From F23-B02 sp963625655 (GTDB lineage: Bacteria; Bacillota; Clostridia; Oscillospirales; Oscillospiraceae): 64,000 nucleotides of DNA. Positions 1-7,519 of this stretch are shown one piece after another; position 1 is the stretch's first letter, and each line of letters begins with the position of its first letter. The notes beneath the pieces are model-generated. The model worked only from the letters and a program-made list of their open reading frames with translations, was not told the origin of the DNA and did not search any database. The stretch covers positions 17,682 to 81,681 of the forward strand of contig CAVFTS010000003.1 of NCBI GenBank assembly GCA_963625655.1, in the 5' to 3' direction. The position numbers were made by a program, and so were the translations under genes.

Positions 1-564
1 CTCGTGAACCTCGAATCCGGCTCCTTTGGCGGCTTTGCACGGGGCAGCATCGACCTTGTGATGGATAAGGATCTGCCCGACACGGGCTACTACGTCGGTG
101 AGAAGATGTGCTCCGGACGCTACCTCGGTATGCTGTGTATGTATATAATGAAGGCGGCGGCGAGGGAAGGTATATTCTCCGACTATGCCGCTTCGGTCAT
201 CGAAAGAATGACCGAGGTCACGACCCCGACGATAGACAAGTGGGGCAGGGGCAGATTCCCCAAGGGCTTTTCGGCGGAGGATAAGGTCAATTTGGTTTAC
301 ATAATCAATGAATTGTTTGACCGTGCGGCACGCTGTGCAGCAGCCGAGCTGTGCGGCATCATGCTGCTCACGGGGCAGGGCAGGGAAAAGCCGCTGAACA
401 TCGCAGCGGACGGTTCGCTGTTTAACAAAAGCGCACTGTTCTTGCCGGAGCTTACAAAGCACATGGACATTTTTGCGGGCGAGATCATGGAGCGCCGCTA
501 CCGCTTTGTCACGGGAGAAAATCTGACGCTGCTCGGCACCGCCGCCGCAGCGCTTATGAACTGA
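1..564 (+). CDS. Hexokinase-family sugar kinase, C-terminal part (5' truncated by window edge)
   Basis: The frame is open from the first base, so the gene starts outside the window; a GTG at 4 is internal. What is visible is the last ~187 codons of an ATP-dependent hexokinase of the eukaryotic-like (hexokinase_2) fold, which phosphorylates hexoses in the cytoplasm. The segment NLESGSFGGF followed about 30 residues later by EKMCSGRYLG matches the conserved block where hexokinases read roughly 'GAFGD ... GKQLFEKMVSGMYLGE'. The C-terminus (GENLTLLGTAAAALMN) matches the 'GSGKGAALIAA' end of the family. A strong terminator follows at once. Family is fairly sure; the sugar is not known from this part. 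Confidence 0.75.
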   Translation, partial: LVNLESGSFGGFARGSIDLVMDKDLPDTGYYVGEKMCSGRYLGMLCMYIMKAAAREGIFSDYAASVIERMTEVTTPTIDKWGRGRFPKGFSAEDKVNLVYIINELFDRAARCAAAELCGIMLLTGQGREKPLNIAADGSLFNKSALFLPELTKHMDIFAGEIMERRYRFVTGENLTLLGTAAAALMN

Positions 565-577
565 AGACCGAACCGAG

Positions 578-615
578 AAACCTCGACCTGTCGGTGACAG
601 GTCGAGGTTTCTTTT
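578..615 (+). terminator. Rho-independent terminator of the hexokinase gene
   Basis: A perfect 15-bp stem (578-592 with 596-610) with a 3-nt GGT loop, followed by CTTTT. It begins 14 nt after the hexokinase stop codon. Confidence 0.9.
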
Positions 616-625
616 GCGAAATCAC

Positions 626-654
626 TTGACAAAAGCCGGGAAGCGCTGTATGCT
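626..654 (+). promoter_or_regulatory. Sigma-A promoter of the zur-znu operon
   Basis: TTGACA at 626-631 and TATGCT at 649-654 with a 17-nt spacer. It lies between the hexokinase terminator and the Fur-family start codon, so it should drive the regulator and the three zinc-importer genes as one transcript. Confidence 0.8.
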
Positions 655-667
655 GTCAAGGCAATTC

Positions 668-680
668 GGGAATGATTCTC
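668..680 (+). promoter_or_regulatory. Candidate Fur/Zur operator
   Basis: GGGAATGATTCTC at 668-680 is a near-palindrome with core GAAT-G-ATTC, of the AT-rich TGATTCTCA flavour seen in Fur-family boxes. It lies just downstream of the -10 element, where a repressor would block transcription, and just upstream of a Fur-family gene. The match to a Zur consensus is only partial. Confidence 0.4.
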
Positions 681-697
681 AAATTGGAGGCTTTACC

Positions 698-1081
698 ATG
701 AACTATCAGACTAAGGCGAGAAGGCAGCTTCTTGACTGCCTTGCGGATAATGCCGAGAGCAGGCTCAGCATTGACGGGCTCATGTCGGCGCTCGGCACTT
801 CGGCTCCGGGAAAAAGCACGCTGTACAGGCAGATGAAAAGCCTGTGCGACGAGGGGCTTGTGCGGCGCTTTGCCTCGGAAAGCGGCAAGGCGCTTTATCA
901 GCTTGCGGGCGCAAGCTGCTGCTGCGAGCATCTGCACTTTAAGTGCCTTGACTGCGGCGCTCTGCTGCATCTTGACGGAGAGGCGCAGGCTGCGCTCTGC
1001 CGCTCTGCGGGCGTCGTCATCGACGACGGACTCAGTATGCTGTACGGAAGGTGTTCAAAATGTGCAAGACAATCAGAATAA
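698..1081 (+). CDS. Fur-family metal-responsive repressor, probably Zur
   Basis: A 127-residue protein. The ATG at 698 is chosen because GGAGG lies 8 nt before it; the open frame upstream runs over the promoter. N-terminal winged helix: residues ~1-75 include the recognition segment KSTLYRQMKSLCDEGLVRRF, typical of Fur proteins. The C-terminal dimerization part has C-x2-C in FKCLDCG (about residue 90) and a second C-x2-C in GRCSKC near the end, the structural zinc site of Fur/Zur/PerR. A CCCEHLHFKC segment supplies the sensory His/Cys residues. It overlaps the start of a zinc-type ABC importer, so autoregulated zinc sensing (Zur) is the most likely role; Fur or PerR cannot be excluded by sequence alone. 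Confidence 0.8.
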   Translation: MNYQTKARRQLLDCLADNAESRLSIDGLMSALGTSAPGKSTLYRQMKSLCDEGLVRRFASESGKALYQLAGASCCCEHLHFKCLDCGALLHLDGEAQAALCRSAGVVIDDGLSMLYGRCSKCARQSE

Positions 1082-2004
1082 CGCTTGCGGGACTTCTCAC
1101 TGCGGCGCTGCTTCTGCCGCTTCTGTGCGCCTGCACCGCCGCCGAAACGGAGCGTGACCCCGATAAGCTCAGCATAGTATGCACCGATTTTCCGGCATAC
1201 GACTTTGCGAGGGCGGTCGCCGGAGACAGGGCGGAGATACTGCTCCTCATAAAGCCGGGAGCGGAATCGCACTCCTTTGAGCCGACGCCGAAGGAGATAC
1301 TCAGCATCGAAAGCTGCGACCTGTTCATCTGCAACGGCGGTGAGTCGGAGGCTTGGGCGGAGAGGCTCTACCGTGACGGCGGCATCGAGCGCAGGCTCGT
1401 CATGATGGACTGCGTGGAGACCGTCGCCGAGGAGGAAAAGGAAGGAATGTACGTCCGAGGCGAGGAGGACGGGGAGGAGCTGGACGAACACGTCTGGACG
1501 TCGCCCGTTAACGCCGCTGTCATTGTGCGCGCCATATGCGAGGAGCTTTGTGAGATCTCGCCCGACGACGAATCCTACTTCCGTGCAAACTGCGATGTGT
1601 ACCGTGCAAGGCTTTCGGAGCTTGACTCGGAGTTCCGGCGCACCGTCGCAAACGCAAAGCACAATGTGCTTGTCTTTGCGGACAGATTCCCCATGCGCTA
1701 CTTCACGCTGGAGTACGGGCTTGACTACTTTGCCGCCTTCCCCGGCTGCTCCGGCGAGACGGAGCCTTCGGCAAAGACGGTTGCGTTTCTGATCGACAAG
1801 GTGAGAGACGAAAAGCTGCCCGCCGTTTTGTATATGGAATTTTCAAATCAGAAGATGGCGGACGTCATCTGCGAGGAAACGGGCTGCAAAAAGCTCCCGT
1901 TTTACTCCGTTCACAACGTCACCGCCGAGCAGTTTGAGGCGGGACTCGGATATTTGGACCTTATGGAGATAAATCTGAAATCGTTAAAGGAGGCGCTTGG
2001 CTGA
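1060..2004 (+). CDS. znuA: Zinc/manganese-type ABC importer, substrate-binding lipoprotein
   Basis: A cluster A-I metal-binding protein (about 314 residues). The ATG at 1060 has GGAAGG 8 nt upstream; a GTG at 1051 is the alternative. It overlaps the repressor gene by 22 nt. The N-terminus is a lipoprotein signal (LLTAALLLPLLCACTA, lipobox LCAC), so the protein is anchored outside the membrane. Metal ligands of the family are visible: His in ESHSFEPTPKE (~residue 70) and His in DEHVWTSP (~145), but the third motif reads FADRFPMRYF where many ZnuA proteins have a His. The insert before the second His is acidic (EEDGEELDEH), not His-rich. Together with a Fur-family gene in the same operon, zinc is the likely substrate; manganese is possible. 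Confidence 0.85.
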   Translation: MCKTIRITLAGLLTAALLLPLLCACTAAETERDPDKLSIVCTDFPAYDFARAVAGDRAEILLLIKPGAESHSFEPTPKEILSIESCDLFICNGGESEAWAERLYRDGGIERRLVMMDCVETVAEEEKEGMYVRGEEDGEELDEHVWTSPVNAAVIVRAICEELCEISPDDESYFRANCDVYRARLSELDSEFRRTVANAKHNVLVFADRFPMRYFTLEYGLDYFAAFPGCSGETEPSAKTVAFLIDKVRDEKLPAVLYMEFSNQKMADVICEETGCKKLPFYSVHNVTAEQFEAGLGYLDLMEINLKSLKEALG

Positions 2005-2711
2005 TGGCACAGCTTTGCTGCAAGGATATTGCTTTTGCCTACGGCGGGGAGACCGTGCTTTCGGGGGTGAATTTCTCCGTGAATGCCGGCGACTACCTGT
2101 GCATAGTCGGGGAAAACGGCTCCGGCAAATCGACGCTTATGAAGGGCATACTCGGCCTTAAAGAGCCGAGCGAGGGCGAGATTGTTTTCGGCGACGGACT
2201 TAAAGCAAACGAGATAGGCTATCTGCCGCAGCAGACGGGGATACAGCGAGACTTTCCCGCAAGCGTCGGCGAGGTGGTGCTGTCCGGGCGCATAAGCGGC
2301 ATGGGACACCGCCTGTTTTACGGCCGCGAGGACAGAGAAGCGGCGAAGGAGAACCTTGAGCGCATGGGCATCGAGGAGCTTAAAGACCGCTGTTACATGG
2401 AGCTTTCCGGCGGACAGCAGCAAAGGGTGCTGCTTGCCAGAGCCATGTGCGCAACGAAAAAGCTTCTGCTGCTCGACGAACCCGTCACCGGACTTGACCC
2501 GAACGCCGCAAACGAGATGTACAACCTCATCAAGCTCATAAACCTCTGCGACAAAATAAGCGTCATCATGGTCACGCACGACGTACACGAGGCGGTGCGC
2601 TACGCAACGCACATTCTGCACCTCGGACACGGGCAGCTGTTTTTCGGCAGCGTGGAGGAGTATCGCAAAAGCGACCATGTGCGCAGACTTTTGGGAGGTG
2701 GTACGCTGTGA
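2004..2711 (+). CDS. znuC: Metal ABC importer, ATP-binding subunit
   Basis: A 235-residue ABC ATPase. Walker A GENGSGKST (~36-44), Q-loop YLPQQTG, signature LSGGQQQR (~133-140), Walker B LLLLDEP, and switch His in MVTHDV are all present. Start ATG overlaps the binding-protein stop codon (TGATG), implying translational coupling. It energizes metal uptake through the membrane subunit encoded directly downstream. Confidence 0.9.
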   Translation: MAQLCCKDIAFAYGGETVLSGVNFSVNAGDYLCIVGENGSGKSTLMKGILGLKEPSEGEIVFGDGLKANEIGYLPQQTGIQRDFPASVGEVVLSGRISGMGHRLFYGREDREAAKENLERMGIEELKDRCYMELSGGQQQRVLLARAMCATKKLLLLDEPVTGLDPNAANEMYNLIKLINLCDKISVIMVTHDVHEAVRYATHILHLGHGQLFFGSVEEYRKSDHVRRLLGGGTL

Positions 2712-3526
2712 ACGGGATTATCGGAGAAATGCTGTCCTATCAGTTCATGGTGAGGGCGCTCATAGTCGGCGTACTCGTGTCGCTGTGTGCGGCGCTTTTG
2801 GGTGTGTCGCTCGTACTCAAGCGTTTTTCGATGATAGGCGACGGACTGTCGCACGTCGGCTTCGGTGCGCTTGCGCTTGCCGCCGCACTGAACATCGCAC
2901 CGCTTGCGCTTGCGGTGCCGGTCGTCGTGCTGGCTGCCTTCCTGCTGCTGCGTATCAATAAAAGCAGCCGGATAAACGGCGACGCCGCCATTGCGCTCAT
3001 ATCCAGCAGCGCACTTGCCGTGGGCGTTATCGTCATCAGCGTCACGACGGGCATGAACGCCGACGTTTCGAGCTATATGTTCGGCAGCATCCTGTCACTG
3101 AGCGGCGACGATGCCGTTTTGAGCGTCGGGCTGTCCGTTGTAGTGCTGTGTATGTTCGTGTTCTTGTATCCGAGGATATTTGCCGTCACCTTCGACGAGG
3201 ATTTTGCGAGGGCGACGGGGACGAAGGCAGAGCTTTATAACAGCGTTATCGCCGTGTTGACGGCGGTAACGGTCGTGCTGGGCATGAGGATGATGGGAGC
3301 GCTGCTCATATCGAGCCTTATCGTGTTTCCAGCGCTCAGCTCCATGCGCCTGTGCCGCAGCTTCAAGGCGGTCGTTATCTGCTCCGGCGCTTTGGCGGTG
3401 CTTTGCTTTATCCTCGGAATGATTGCGTCCTTCGCCTTTGAGCTGCCGAGCGGCGCAAGCGTCGTTGCGGTGAATATCGTCGCATTCCTGCTGTTTTCTT
3501 TTGCGGCTTTCATAAAAAAGCGATGA
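2708..3526 (+). CDS. znuB: Metal ABC importer, permease subunit
   Basis: A 272-residue ABC-3 family membrane protein with about eight hydrophobic segments. The family marker is seen in LLGVSLVLKRFSMIGDGLSHVGFGALALA (the G-D-x-L-S-H-x-x-x-x-G block). The GTG start at 2708 overlaps the ATPase stop (GTGTGA region), with GGGAGG about 10 nt upstream. Last gene of the regulator-binding protein-ATPase-permease operon. Confidence 0.9.
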   Translation: MNGIIGEMLSYQFMVRALIVGVLVSLCAALLGVSLVLKRFSMIGDGLSHVGFGALALAAALNIAPLALAVPVVVLAAFLLLRINKSSRINGDAAIALISSSALAVGVIVISVTTGMNADVSSYMFGSILSLSGDDAVLSVGLSVVVLCMFVFLYPRIFAVTFDEDFARATGTKAELYNSVIAVLTAVTVVLGMRMMGALLISSLIVFPALSSMRLCRSFKAVVICSGALAVLCFILGMIASFAFELPSGASVVAVNIVAFLLFSFAAFIKKR

Positions 3527-3604
3527 ATATTCGCCGAATAATGAATAATATTTATTAAAAACGAAAAAAATCAAAATTTTTGCGAATATTTTTTCAAAAA
3601 ATGC

Positions 3605-3633
3605 TTGACGCCGGTGAATATCGGTGCTAATAT
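3605..3633 (+). promoter_or_regulatory. Sigma-A promoter of amino acid ABC operon
   Basis: TTGACG (3605-3610), 17-nt spacer, TAATAT (3628-3633), 67 nt before the start codon. The AT-rich stretch 3527-3600 before it separates this operon from the metal importer. Confidence 0.65.
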
Positions 3634-3699
3634 AGCCACTGTCATCAGCAAACGCTGTTGTGAATTGTTTGATTTTGAATGAGAATGAGGTAAATAAAG

Positions 3700-4479
3700 A
3701 TGAAGAAGATTGTTGCGCTTATCCTTGCACTTGTTTGCGTTTTCGCACTGTGCGCTTGCTCCGGCGGCGACAGCGGCGACGAAAAGAAAACTCTTGTTAT
3801 GGCGACTAACGCCACCTTCCCTCCCTATGAGTACTACGACGGCAAAGACATGGTCGGTATCGACGTTGAGATCGCTCAGGCAATAGCCGACAAGCTCGGC
3901 ATGGAGCTTGAGGTTCAGGACATGGCATTCGATGCCATCATCTCCTCCGTTGCTTCCGGCAAGGCGGACATGGGCATGGCGGGACTTTCCGTCACCCCCG
4001 ACCGTGAGAAGCAGGTCAAGTTCTCCGACAGCTACTGCACCGGCGTTCAGGTAATCATCGTTCCCGAAGGCAGCGATATCACCTCTGCCGACGACATCCT
4101 TGCAAAGATTGAAGCGGGCGAGGACATCCAGATCGGCTGCCAGGTCGGCACCACCGGCTACATCTACTCCTCCGACACCGTTGAAAACGGCGGCTTCGGC
4201 GAAGATCACGTTCAGGCATTCCCCGCAGGCGCCGACGCAATTGCGGCTCTGCTCTCCGATAAAATCGACTGCGTCATCATCGACAACGAGCCTGCAAAGG
4301 CATTCGTCGAGAAAAACGCCGGTCTTGTGATACTTGACAGCGAGTATGTAAGCGAGGACTATGCGATTGCGTTCGCAAAGGACAGCGAGATAGCCGACGA
4401 CGTTAATAAGGCTCTTCAGGAGCTGATCGATGACGGTACCGTCGCAAAGATCGTCGCAAAGTACATAAACGCCGACTGA
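3700..4479 (+). CDS. Polar amino acid ABC importer, substrate-binding lipoprotein
   Basis: A 259-residue periplasmic-binding-like (SBP_bac_3) lipoprotein. Signal peptide MKKIVALILALVCVFALCACSGG with lipobox LCAC; linker rich in G/S/D; then the family opening TLVMATNATFPPYEYYDGKDMVGIDVEIAQAI-type motif (ATNATFPPYEY), DAIISSVASGKADMGMAGLSVTPDR, and a closing EELIDDGTV-like helix. It binds an amino acid outside the cell and hands it to the permease encoded next. GAGGTAAATAAAG precedes the ATG. The substrate cannot be told from sequence; the paralog at 16778 sits with arginine genes, this one does not. Confidence 0.88.
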   Translation: MKKIVALILALVCVFALCACSGGDSGDEKKTLVMATNATFPPYEYYDGKDMVGIDVEIAQAIADKLGMELEVQDMAFDAIISSVASGKADMGMAGLSVTPDREKQVKFSDSYCTGVQVIIVPEGSDITSADDILAKIEAGEDIQIGCQVGTTGYIYSSDTVENGGFGEDHVQAFPAGADAIAALLSDKIDCVIIDNEPAKAFVEKNAGLVILDSEYVSEDYAIAFAKDSEIADDVNKALQELIDDGTVAKIVAKYINAD

Positions 4480-4497
4480 TCCCAAAATTTGCACGGC

Positions 4498-4524
4498 AAG
4501 GCGGGGGCGTAATGCCCCTGCCTT
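4498..4524 (+). promoter_or_regulatory. Intergenic hairpin between binding-protein and permease genes
   Basis: AAGGCGGGGGC and GCCCCTGCCTT pair with one bulged base around the loop GTAAT, followed by TCTTG. The same placement recurs in the second importer (17596-17620). Such hairpins usually cause partial termination or protect the upstream mRNA, giving more binding protein than permease. Confidence 0.65.
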
Positions 4525-4548
4525 TCTTGCGCAGAAGGAGATAGATAT

Positions 4549-5277
4549 ATGAGCGAATGGTTTGAAGAAGTCAAAGCCGAATTTATAACAAATTTTATAG
4601 ACGGGGAGCGCTGGCGCTTCATTGCCGACGGACTTTTGAGTACGCTGCAGATAACGGCCGTCGCCTGCCTTATAGGTATTGCGATCGGCATCGTCGTGGC
4701 GGCGGTGCGCTCAAGCTGGGATAAGAACCACGAGACCATGCGCCCCGGCATCGGCAAGTTCTTCCTCGGATTTGTCAATGCGATATGCAAGGTGTACCTC
4801 ACCGTCATCAGGGGTACTCCGGTCGTCGTGCAGCTTATGATAATCTACTATATTATATTTGCAAGCTCCCGAAACGCCTTGGGCATAGCGATGCTTGCCT
4901 TCGGCATAAACTCCGGCGCTTATGTTGCCGAGATAGTCCGAGGCGGCATCATGTCCGTCGACGCCGGACAGTTCGAAGCGGGACGCTCTTTGGGATTTAA
5001 CTACATTCAGACCATGCGCTATGTTGTTGTGCCGCAGGTGTTCAAAAACGTGCTGCCGACGCTGGCAAACGAATTTATAAGCCTCCTCAAGGAGACCTCC
5101 GTTGCGGGCTACGTTGCGATACAGGATCTCACGAAGGGCGGCGACATCATAAGGGGTGCGACCTATTCTCCGTTCATGCCGCTTATTGCGGTGGCAATCG
5201 TCTACCTCGTAATGGTAATGTTCTTTACATGGCTTGTAGGAAAGCTTGAAAGGAGGCTGCGCAGCAGTGAGCGTTAA
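4549..5277 (+). CDS. Polar amino acid ABC importer, permease subunit
   Basis: A 242-residue HisMQ/GlnP-type membrane protein. The N-terminal TM segment (GLLSTLQITAVACLIGIAIGIVVA) is followed by YLTVIRGTPVVVQLMIIYY, the classic family motif, and by the EAA loop EAGRSLGFNYIQTMRYVVVPQ that docks to the ATPase. Good ribosome site (AGAAGGAG) before ATG. The gene ends 10 nt inside the ATPase gene. Confidence 0.9.
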   Translation: MSEWFEEVKAEFITNFIDGERWRFIADGLLSTLQITAVACLIGIAIGIVVAAVRSSWDKNHETMRPGIGKFFLGFVNAICKVYLTVIRGTPVVVQLMIIYYIIFASSRNALGIAMLAFGINSGAYVAEIVRGGIMSVDAGQFEAGRSLGFNYIQTMRYVVVPQVFKNVLPTLANEFISLLKETSVAGYVAIQDLTKGGDIIRGATYSPFMPLIAVAIVYLVMVMFFTWLVGKLERRLRSSER

Positions 5278-6016
5278 GGGAGACGTTATAATTGAGGTAA
5301 AAAACCTCGAAAAGCACTTCCGCGGCGGCAAGATAAAAGCGCTTGACGGCATAAACACCGTCATCAGAAAGGGCGAGGTCGTGGTCATAATCGGCCCCTC
5401 CGGGTCGGGCAAATCCACCTTTCTTCGCTGCCTTAATCTGCTTGAGATCCCCACCGGCGGCAGTATTCTCTTTGAGGGCGAGGACATCACCGACCCCAAG
5501 TGCAACATAAATATGCACCGCAGGAAGATGGGCATGGTTTTCCAGCACTTCAACCTGTTCTCCAATATGACGATACTGAAAAACATGACCATTGCGCCGA
5601 TTAAGCTCTGCGGCAAGAGCCGTGAGGAAGCCGAGAGCAAGGCGCTTGAGCTGCTGCGCAGGGTCGGACTTTCCGACCGTGCGGATGCCTATCCGTCGCA
5701 GCTCTCCGGCGGTCAGAAGCAGCGTGTCGCAATAGTGCGTGCGCTGGCGATGGAGCCGGACGTCATGCTGTTCGACGAGCCGACGAGCGCACTTGACCCC
5801 GAAATGGTCGGCGAGGTGCTTGACGTTATGAAGGAGCTGGCAAACGAGGGCATGACCATGGTGGTCGTGACGCACGAGATGGCGTTTGCCCGTGAGGTCG
5901 GAACGAGGGTGCTCTTTATGACGGACGGGCATCTCATCGAGGAGGGTACTCCGCAGGAGATTTTCGACTCCCCCAAGAGTGATAGACTAAAGGAGTTTCT
6001 CGCAAAAGTGCTTTAA
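5267..6016 (+). CDS. Polar amino acid ABC importer, ATPase subunit
   Basis: About 249 residues from a GTG start at 5267, picked because AGGAGG at 5251-5256 sits 10 nt before it; the gene overlaps the permease end. Walker A GPSGSGKST, Q-loop MVFQHFNLF, signature LSGGQKQR, Walker B VMLFDEPTSALDPEMV and the switch His VVTHEMAFAREV identify the GlnQ/ArtP class. It drives uptake by the two preceding gene products. Confidence 0.92.
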   Translation: MSVKGDVIIEVKNLEKHFRGGKIKALDGINTVIRKGEVVVIIGPSGSGKSTFLRCLNLLEIPTGGSILFEGEDITDPKCNINMHRRKMGMVFQHFNLFSNMTILKNMTIAPIKLCGKSREEAESKALELLRRVGLSDRADAYPSQLSGGQKQRVAIVRALAMEPDVMLFDEPTSALDPEMVGEVLDVMKELANEGMTMVVVTHEMAFAREVGTRVLFMTDGHLIEEGTPQEIFDSPKSDRLKEFLAKVL

Positions 6017-6113
6017 AAACGGCCGAGGGAACATTTGCTGAAAAAATTAGTCTTTTCTTTTGCGAAAGCTTATGCTACAATGTGAGCGCTGTCATTACGC
6101 AGGAGGAAACACC

Positions 6114-6731
6114 ATGATTAAACGCTTTGCTGCACTGCTTATGATCGTTGTCTTGTGCATTACCGCGGCGCCTGCCGCCTTTGCCGCAATTGACGTTATC
6201 GGCGACTCGCCGTGGGATGACCCCGCAAATCAGGTCCCCGACAATCGCACCTACTATGCACATTCAAACGAAAAGGACTACGTCGTCCTTTGGGCGACCC
6301 CCGAATGTGTGGTCGAGGACGGATATATGATCGTGCCGAACGGAACCAAGATGGTGGTAAACTACAGTGTTTCGTATATGGAAGGAACGCCGTGGGGCAA
6401 GGTCTCCGTGCAGAACGGGACCGACGATCAGGGTGTGCCGACCTTCTTTAACGGCTGGGTCTTAATGTCGGAGCTGTATGACGAAAACGGCGAGCCCGCA
6501 TTTGTCGAGGCGCCCCCCGAGGAGCCGACACCGACGGAGCCTGTGCCGAGCGATACGCCGGAGGACCCGGATGAGACTCCGGTTCCGGAAAGACCGAAGC
6601 AGGCAATCACCGTTACCGCAACCTACAACGATGCAATAGTTTACACCTGCATTGCGATAACCGTCGGCGCACTTGCGCTCGTTGCGTATGTGCTTATAAA
6701 GCACAAGGCACTAAACAAAAAAGGCGAGTAA
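6114..6731 (+). CDS. Secreted SH3-like protein with C-terminal membrane anchor, function unknown
   Basis: About 205 residues. Start ATG at 6114 has AGGAGG 8 nt upstream. A cleavable signal peptide (MIKRFAALLMIVVLCITAAPAAFA) leads an extracellular domain of ~110 residues that includes NGTKMVVNYSVSY and WGKVSVQ, and ends in FNGWVLMSEL, the pattern of bacterial SH3-like domains (a '...GWV...L' close). A Pro/Glu/Thr-rich stalk (~130-165) leads to a C-terminal TM helix (IVYTCIAITVGALALVAYVLI) and a short basic tail. No catalytic motif seen. It probably sits on the cell surface as a ligand- or wall-binding protein. It is a single-gene unit between the importer and a terminator. Confidence 0.65.
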   Translation: MIKRFAALLMIVVLCITAAPAAFAAIDVIGDSPWDDPANQVPDNRTYYAHSNEKDYVVLWATPECVVEDGYMIVPNGTKMVVNYSVSYMEGTPWGKVSVQNGTDDQGVPTFFNGWVLMSELYDENGEPAFVEAPPEEPTPTEPVPSDTPEDPDETPVPERPKQAITVTATYNDAIVYTCIAITVGALALVAYVLIKHKALNKKGE

Positions 6732-6745
6732 ATGAATAAGACAAA

Positions 6746-6785
6746 AAATCTGCGTCATACTGAAATCGAGGCGCAGATTTTTTTA
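6746..6785 (+). terminator. Terminator after the anchored secreted protein
   Basis: AAATCTGCG (6746-6754) pairs with CGCAGATTT (6772-6780) around a 17-nt loop and runs into TTTTTTT. Confidence 0.75.
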
Positions 6786-6798
6786 TATCCCCAATATT

Positions 6799-6825
6799 TT
6801 AGCACTCCTATTTGTGGAGTGCTAA
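6799..6825 (+). promoter_or_regulatory. CIRCE element (HrcA operator) upstream of hsp20
   Basis: TTAGCACTC, 9-nt spacer, GAGTGCTAA: an exact match to the CIRCE consensus. It lies about 130 nt before the Hsp20 start. An identical-arm copy lies before groES (54973-54999), so both should be repressed by HrcA and induced by protein-folding stress. Confidence 0.93.
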
Positions 6826-6857
6826 AATTCATGATTTATTCATAAAAAACACTATAT

Positions 6858-6886
6858 TTGTTCATAATTATATAGTATTTTATATA
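6858..6886 (+). promoter_or_regulatory. Possible hsp20 promoter
   Basis: TTGTTC (6858-6863), 17-nt spacer, TATATA (6881-6886). It is downstream of the CIRCE, which is a less usual order; a promoter overlapping the CIRCE cannot be excluded in this very AT-rich stretch. Confidence 0.4.
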
Positions 6887-6957
6887 CAACAAGAAACGAA
6901 AGTTATAAATCTTAAATCGAGATTTAGCTTTCCCCAATATTTTAGGAGGTATCTGTT

Positions 6958-7389
6958 ATGTTTGAAATTATGCCTTACGGCCATCGCCGTGTAGTAGCTT
7001 ACAACCCTTTCCGTGAGCTGGAGGAAATGAGCCGCAGCTTCTGGAACGATACAAATCTGAACGCATTCCGCACCGACATCACCGAAAAGGACGGAGTGTA
7101 CACCCTTACCGCCGAGCTTCCCGGCTTTAAGAAGGAAGACATCAGCATCGACATCGACAAGGATTGCCTCACCATCGCAGCCGAACACAAGGACGAAAGC
7201 GAGGACGAGGACAAGGAGCGCAACTATGTGCGCAGAGAGCGTTTCTACGGCTCCTACAGCCGCAGCTTCAATGTCAAGGGCATTGACACCGAAGCCATCA
7301 ATGCATCCTATGCCGACGGCATCCTCACGCTGACGATGCCGAGCAAGACCCCCGAAACTCCTCCCACGAGGAGACTGGAGATCCAGTGA
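6958..7389 (+). CDS. Hsp20/alpha-crystallin family small heat-shock protein
   Basis: A 143-residue ATP-independent holdase that binds unfolding proteins in the cytoplasm. The N-terminal arm carries YNPFRELEEMSRSFW; the alpha-crystallin domain (~36-130) shows FRTDITEKDGVYTLTAELPGF, KKEDISIDIDKDCLTIAA, and the edge-strand motif ASYADGILTLTMP. The C-terminal RRLEIQ carries the L-E-I variant of the I-x-I/V oligomerization motif. AGGAGG lies 10 nt before the ATG. Regulation by HrcA is implied by the upstream CIRCE. Confidence 0.93.
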   Translation: MFEIMPYGHRRVVAYNPFRELEEMSRSFWNDTNLNAFRTDITEKDGVYTLTAELPGFKKEDISIDIDKDCLTIAAEHKDESEDEDKERNYVRRERFYGSYSRSFNVKGIDTEAINASYADGILTLTMPSKTPETPPTRRLEIQ

Positions 7390-7470
7390 TTCGGTGATTT
7401 TTTAAATACCAAGTAGATCAGGTGTGTTTCTTTACTTCCTCTCTTATATTACAACCCTTCAAAGAACCAA

Positions 7471-7507
7471 AGCAAAGCTCCCACGGTGCAGCCGTGGGAG
7501 CTTTGCT
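7471..7507. terminator. Bidirectional terminator between hsp20 and LysR gene
   Basis: A perfect 16-bp stem with a 5-nt loop (7471-7486 with 7492-7507), followed by GTTTTGATTTT on the plus strand. It serves the converging hsp20 and LysR-type genes. Confidence 0.85.
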
Positions 7508-7519
7508 GTTTTGATTTTG

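Noticed and set aside
3571..4494. Minus-strand 307-codon frame opposite the binding-protein gene
   Set aside because: The plus strand carries a perfect lipoprotein and SBP family pattern; the minus frame is a shadow.
7471..7507. Long hairpin considered as an IS terminal repeat
   Set aside because: It has terminator form with T-run and lies between converging genes; no transposase nearby.
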